From NCBI GenBank assembly GCA_016791265.1, contig JAEUMY010000008.1:62001-126000 (forward strand): a stretch of 64,000 nt of DNA, written 5' to 3'. The translations under genes and the position numbers were made by a program. This DNA comes from Betaproteobacteria bacterium. Lineage in GTDB: Bacteria; Pseudomonadota; Gammaproteobacteria; Burkholderiales; Usitatibacteraceae. The notes under the pieces were generated by a model, which was given only the letters and a program-made list of their open reading frames with translations, was not told where the DNA came from and ran no database searches. Below, piece by piece: positions 61,248-64,000 of this stretch. Position 1 is the first letter of the stretch. Each line of letters starts with the position of its first letter.

Positions 61248-61661
61248 CTATGGTCGATCCGGATCGAGTCTGAACGCGCCCGGCAACAGTGTGCCGACGG
61301 TCGTGCGCTCGACGTCGCCGGCGAGATTGGTGAGCACCACTGGCAGTGACGCGCCGCCCAGCTCGAACATCACCTGCCTGCACGCGCCGCACGGCGAGAT
61401 GGGGCCGTCCGTGTTGCCGACGACCGCGATCATCGCGAAGGTGTCGGCGCGCACGCCGGCCGCGATGGCGGAGAAGAGCGCCGTGCGCTCGGCGCAATTG
61501 GTGAGTCCGTAGGACGCGCTCTCGACATTGCATCCTGCGAATATTCGCCCGTCCTGGGTGGCGACGGCGGCACCCACCTTGAACTGTGAGTAGCGGGCGT
61601 ATGCATGCTCGCGCGCCGCGTGGGCGGCGGCGATCAAATCCGATTCGGACACATGGGCCAA
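61248..61661 (-). CDS. cdd: Cytidine deaminase
   Basis: Deaminates cytidine and deoxycytidine in pyrimidine salvage. 137 residues with zinc motifs Asn-Cys-Ala-Glu-Arg-Thr-Ala and Pro-Cys-Gly-Ala-Cys-Arg-Gln-Val. The palindrome copy 61537-61548 is read as Gly-Arg-Ile-Phe-Ala-Gly-Cys-Asn; cytidine deaminases normally have Gly-x-Ile-(Phe/Tyr)-x-Gly-x-Asn here, so the site fits the native sequence. Directly downstream of nupC (4-bp gap). Confidence 0.95.
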   Translation of the reverse strand: MAHVSESDLIAAAHAAREHAYARYSQFKVGAAVATQDGRIFAGCNVESASYGLTNCAERTALFSAIAAGVRADTFAMIAVVGNTDGPISPCGACRQVMFELGGASLPVVLTNLAGDVERTTVGTLLPGAFRLDPDRP

Positions 61662-61665
61662 ATGA

Positions 61666-62934
61666 TCACCCCGCGAGACTGAAGAACAAGCCCGCCAGCG
61701 CCGCGCTCATCAGATTGGACAGCGTGCCCGCCGCCACCACGCGGAGCCCGTAGCGGGCCACCATGCTGCGTACTTCCGGCGTGGCGACACTGCCGAAACC
61801 ACCGGCGAGGATGGCGATGGAGGAGAAGTTGGCGAAGCCGCAGAGGGCGAACGACAAGATGACTGCCGTGATCGGCGCGATGGGTGTGAGCCCGGCCGCG
61901 CTCACGGCCGCAGCATCCTTGAGGTAGGGCGAGAGGCCGACGTAGGCCACGAATTCGTTCAGGATCAGCTTCTGACCGATGAAATTGCCGGCCAGCGTCG
62001 CGTCCGCCCACGGCACACCGATGAGCCAGGCCAGCGGCGCGAACAACATGCCGAGCGCGGATTCCAGGCTGGTCTTCACGCCGAAGAGGCTGCCGATGCC
62101 GGCGAACATGCCATTCAACAGCGCGATGAGGCCGATGAAGGCGATCAGCATCGCGCCGACACCAAATGCGATCTTGAGGCCGATGGTGGCGCCGGAGGCG
62201 GCAGCCTCGATGGCGTTTTCGGCTCGCTTCTCGTCGAACGACAAATCTTTCACCTCGATGGGCGGCTCGGTCGTGCCGGGGCAGATGAGCTTGGCGAAGA
62301 GCAGGCCGCCGGGGATGGCCATGAAGGACGCGGCCAGCAGGTACTCAATCTTCACGCCCAGTCCCGCGTAGCCCGCCAGCACCGAGCCGGCCACCGAGGC
62401 CATGCCGCTCGACATGATGCAGAAGAGCTCGGGCCCGGAGAGGCGCATCACGAAGGGCTTCACCACGGCCGGCATTTCGCTCTGGCCGAGGAAGATGGTG
62501 GTCACGGCGGAGAACGACTCGACCCGGGAAACACCGATGATGCGCTGGAACAGCGTGCCGATCGCGCCGATGAGGATGCGCATGACGCCCAGGTGATACA
62601 GCACCGCGATGAGTGCCGTCATGTAGATGATGGCCGGCAGCACGCGGAAGGCGAAGACAAAGCCGACATCGCCGAACACCTCGAACATCTTGCCGGACAC
62701 GAGGCCGCCAAACAGGAATTCCGTGCCCTTGTTGCCGTAAGACAGAATCTTGTTCACCGCATCGGCCAGCCATTGCAGCACGACCCGGCCCCAGGGAATG
62801 AACAGCACGATCGCGCCGATGGCGATCTGGGTGAGCAGCGCGGCGATGACGATGCGCGGGCGAATCGCGCGGCGGTTCATGGACAACAGCCAGCCGATTC
62901 CCAACAGGACGAAAATTCCGAGCACTGCCTGCAT
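61666..62934 (-). CDS. nupC: Concentrative nucleoside transporter NupC-type
   Basis: 422 residues, about ten membrane helices. ATG at 62934 follows GGGAGGGG; the longer upstream frame is non-membrane and discarded. CNT motifs: Gly-Gln-Ser-Glu-Met-Pro-Ala in the substrate site, Met-Ser-Ser-Gly-Met-Ala-Ser-Val-Ala-Gly-Ser-Val-Leu, and Asn-Glu-Phe-Val-Ala-Tyr in the second half. Na+- or H+-coupled uptake of nucleosides, pairing with cdd for salvage. Confidence 0.94.
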   Translation of the reverse strand: MQAVLGIFVLLGIGWLLSMNRRAIRPRIVIAALLTQIAIGAIVLFIPWGRVVLQWLADAVNKILSYGNKGTEFLFGGLVSGKMFEVFGDVGFVFAFRVLPAIIYMTALIAVLYHLGVMRILIGAIGTLFQRIIGVSRVESFSAVTTIFLGQSEMPAVVKPFVMRLSGPELFCIMSSGMASVAGSVLAGYAGLGVKIEYLLAASFMAIPGGLLFAKLICPGTTEPPIEVKDLSFDEKRAENAIEAAASGATIGLKIAFGVGAMLIAFIGLIALLNGMFAGIGSLFGVKTSLESALGMLFAPLAWLIGVPWADATLAGNFIGQKLILNEFVAYVGLSPYLKDAAAVSAAGLTPIAPITAVILSFALCGFANFSSIAILAGGFGSVATPEVRSMVARYGLRVVAAGTLSNLMSAALAGLFFSLAG

Positions 62935-63280
62935 TGAAGCCCCTCCCAAATTGTGTTGTTGCTGTCTGCCGGTCTCAGCCGGCATGCGGCCCGGTTCGGG
63001 CGCGAGCAGGGTGACATGATAGTTCAGTGACGCATGTGGCGCGAACCAGCGCCGAACAGCGCAGAAGTCACTCCATTCCCGCTTTGCCTGCGTCCATCGG
63101 GTGTCGAACACCATTGAACCGTATGTAGGCGTTCTCCCGATGGCCGTAGGCTTGCTCGGTTCTTAAATTGCAATGCAGGTAACGAACCCACTCGCATCGT
63201 TGATCCAAGTACCGCAATGCGTGCAATGGAGATGGGTGACTTTTTTGCTATTTGTTATTGCTGTACATGAATACATTCTT

Positions 63281-63292
63281 GCGAATATTCGC
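63281..63292. repeat. Iterated palindrome GCGAATATTCGC, in AT-rich intergenic region
   Basis: Exact copy in the 455-bp gap 62935-63389. The gap is markedly AT-richer than the rest of the window from about 63160, and ends with ATGTTATGCAGCA (63331-63343) and GATGTTATTCTGCA (63348-63361), repeats of similar sequence before the Imm35-like gene. Confidence 0.9.
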
Positions 63293-63389
63293 TGTATCTT
63301 CAGGCGGTTGCATCTGCCAAGAACGGAATGTTATGCAGCATGGGCGGATGTTATTCTGCATTTTTGTCGTATAAATCTAGTTATCCCTC

Positions 63390-63695
63390 ATGTTGACGCA
63401 CAGTGAAGCTCGGACGCTTGTCGAACGGCGAATTGCCTCCATCACCCCCGATCTTCCCTCCGGCGACGTCTTGGTCCTGGTGGATGACGCGACAATTGAG
63501 CGGCCTTGGGGGTGGGTCTTCTTCTACACATCAAAGCTGTGGAGCGAGACCCAAGAGATTCAGTACGCCATCGCTGGAAATGCGCCGATACTTGTTGAGC
63601 GTGCTACGGGCGAAGTTCACAACCTTGGCACGGCGCTCTCGGTCGAGAACTACATAGCCGCATACGAGCGAACCGGAGATCCCCATGCCAAATGA
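63390..63695 (+). CDS. Imm35/YrhB-type immunity protein
   Basis: 101 residues with the Imm35 pattern: Val-Glu-Arg-Arg-Ile near the start, Glu-Arg-Pro-Trp-Gly-Trp-Val-Phe-Phe-Tyr in the middle, Ile-Ala-Gly-Asn-Ala-Pro-Ile-Leu-Val, Gly-Glu-Val-His-Asn-Leu-Gly-Thr-Ala, and Glu-Asn-Tyr-Ile-Ala-Ala-Tyr-Glu. Such proteins protect against polymorphic toxins; no toxin gene is visible next to it. It stands in AT-richer DNA, consistent with transfer. Confidence 0.78.
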   Translation: MLTHSEARTLVERRIASITPDLPSGDVLVLVDDATIERPWGWVFFYTSKLWSETQEIQYAIAGNAPILVERATGEVHNLGTALSVENYIAAYERTGDPHAK

Positions 63696-63759
63696 GTTCC
63701 TGATGGATAGCATGTCATTCGTGCCGGACGACTTCGCCGCCGCACACCTCCGACGTTAG
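63685..63759 (+). CDS. Possible small ORF coupled to the Imm35-like gene
   Basis: 24-residue frame starting inside the last codons of the Imm35-like gene with GGAGA 5 bp before its ATG, ending TAG at 63757-63759. Too short to recognise; may be a degraded gene start or an artefact. Confidence 0.25.
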   Translation: MPNEFLMDSMSFVPDDFAAAHLRR

Positions 63760-63770
63760 AAAACACGAAA

Positions 63771-64000
63771 ATGGCCGTTTGCCCACACTGCCACCAGAAC
63801 ACAATCGGAGTACACGCCAAGTCATGGTCGTCGGCGTCGCATCCGGCAAAGTGTCGGGACTGCGGAGGCCTCTCATACATCTCTAACACTCATGGCACGG
63901 CGGTGGGTCGGGCCGCAGTGATGGTCCCGTGCATCGCAATCCTGGTCGCGATCTTTACTTCTTCGCTTTGGCCGCTGGCGATTGGTGTCGTGCTGGCCAT
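63771..64000 (+). CDS. Zinc-ribbon membrane protein, 3' end outside window
   Basis: 76 residues visible, no stop. Starts Met-Ala-Val-Cys-Pro-His-Cys, with a second pair Cys-Arg-Asp-Cys about 25 residues later, forming a CxxC-CxxC zinc ribbon; then a hydrophobic helix (Val-Pro-Cys-Ile-Ala-Ile-Leu-Val-Ala-Ile-Phe) and Leu-Trp-Pro-Leu. Cytosolic Zn-ribbon plus membrane anchor; function unknown. Confidence 0.65.
   Translation, partial: MAVCPHCHQNTIGVHAKSWSSASHPAKCRDCGGLSYISNTHGTAVGRAAVMVPCIAILVAIFTSSLWPLAIGVVLA

Noticed and set aside
62943..63114. Longer N-terminus for nupC
   Set aside because: The extra residues are not membrane-like and a strong ribosome-binding site precedes the ATG at 62934.

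Overview
This 64 kb window looks like chromosome from a high-GC (about 64% by eye) Gram-negative bacterium, most likely a betaproteobacterium. The signs are outer-membrane machinery (TonB receptors, a TolC-type lipoprotein, membrane-bound lytic transglycosylase) and gene orders typical of that group: gloB / yafS-like methyltransferase-rnhA-dnaQ, rsxB-nth, and pyrD-bpt-aat. No rRNA, tRNA, CRISPR array, transposase or integrase was found.

Layout. 0-9 kb: tail of a peptide-type ABC ATPase and a minus-strand series (DUF4394 lipoprotein, MltD, TldE/TldD pair, GNAT, M13 metallopeptidase, gloB). 9-16 kb: methyltransferase, rnhA, dnaQ, two small cytochromes c, a secreted kelch-like protein, DUF1841, a small exported protein and nth. 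16-21.5 kb: surface beta-propeller protein with a sorting-type tail, rsxB, alanine dehydrogenase, pyrD and the two N-degron aminoacyl transferases. 21.5-30.4 kb: copper-resistance island (HMA chaperone, CopA, CueR, CusF-like, DUF411, cupredoxin, multicopper oxidase, TolC-type lipoprotein, small His/Cys-rich periplasmic proteins) with two recognisable CueR operators. 30.4-37.3 kb: metal/siderophore uptake (ZnuD-like receptor, COG0523 GTPase, second TonB receptor, degenerate acid phosphatase) followed by a chimeric receptor pseudogene. 37.5-46.8 kb: vapBC-type module, CorC-type transporter, a decayed DNA-methylase tail, DsbA-like protein, CPBP protease, thioesterase, moeA, arginine-type decarboxylase and a lone receiver domain. 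47-54.6 kb: a tightly overlapping RDD-RDD-SpoIIM-DUF4129-DUF4350-MoxR-DUF58 operon. 54.8-64 kb: small proteins, an acyltransferase, two amidohydrolases, a possible sigma-54-driven small RNA, a nonsense-mutated oxygenase-like remnant, cdd-nupC, an orphan Imm35-type protein and a truncated zinc-ribbon membrane protein.

The most striking feature is not a gene. The 12-bp palindrome GCGAATATTCGC occurs 30 times exactly, plus at least seven one-change variants, scattered about every 2 kb. It lies both between genes and inside unrelated genes on either strand. Base composition predicts far fewer than one copy. It behaves like a highly iterated palindrome, analogous in spirit to cyanobacterial HIP1 but with a different, AT-cored sequence; I know of no description of it. 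Because it has no stop codon in any frame it can sit in coding sequence as Ala-Asn-Ile-Arg, (x)-Glu-Tyr-Ser or Arg-Ile-Phe-Ala. One locus carries two copies in a 39-bp inverted repeat.
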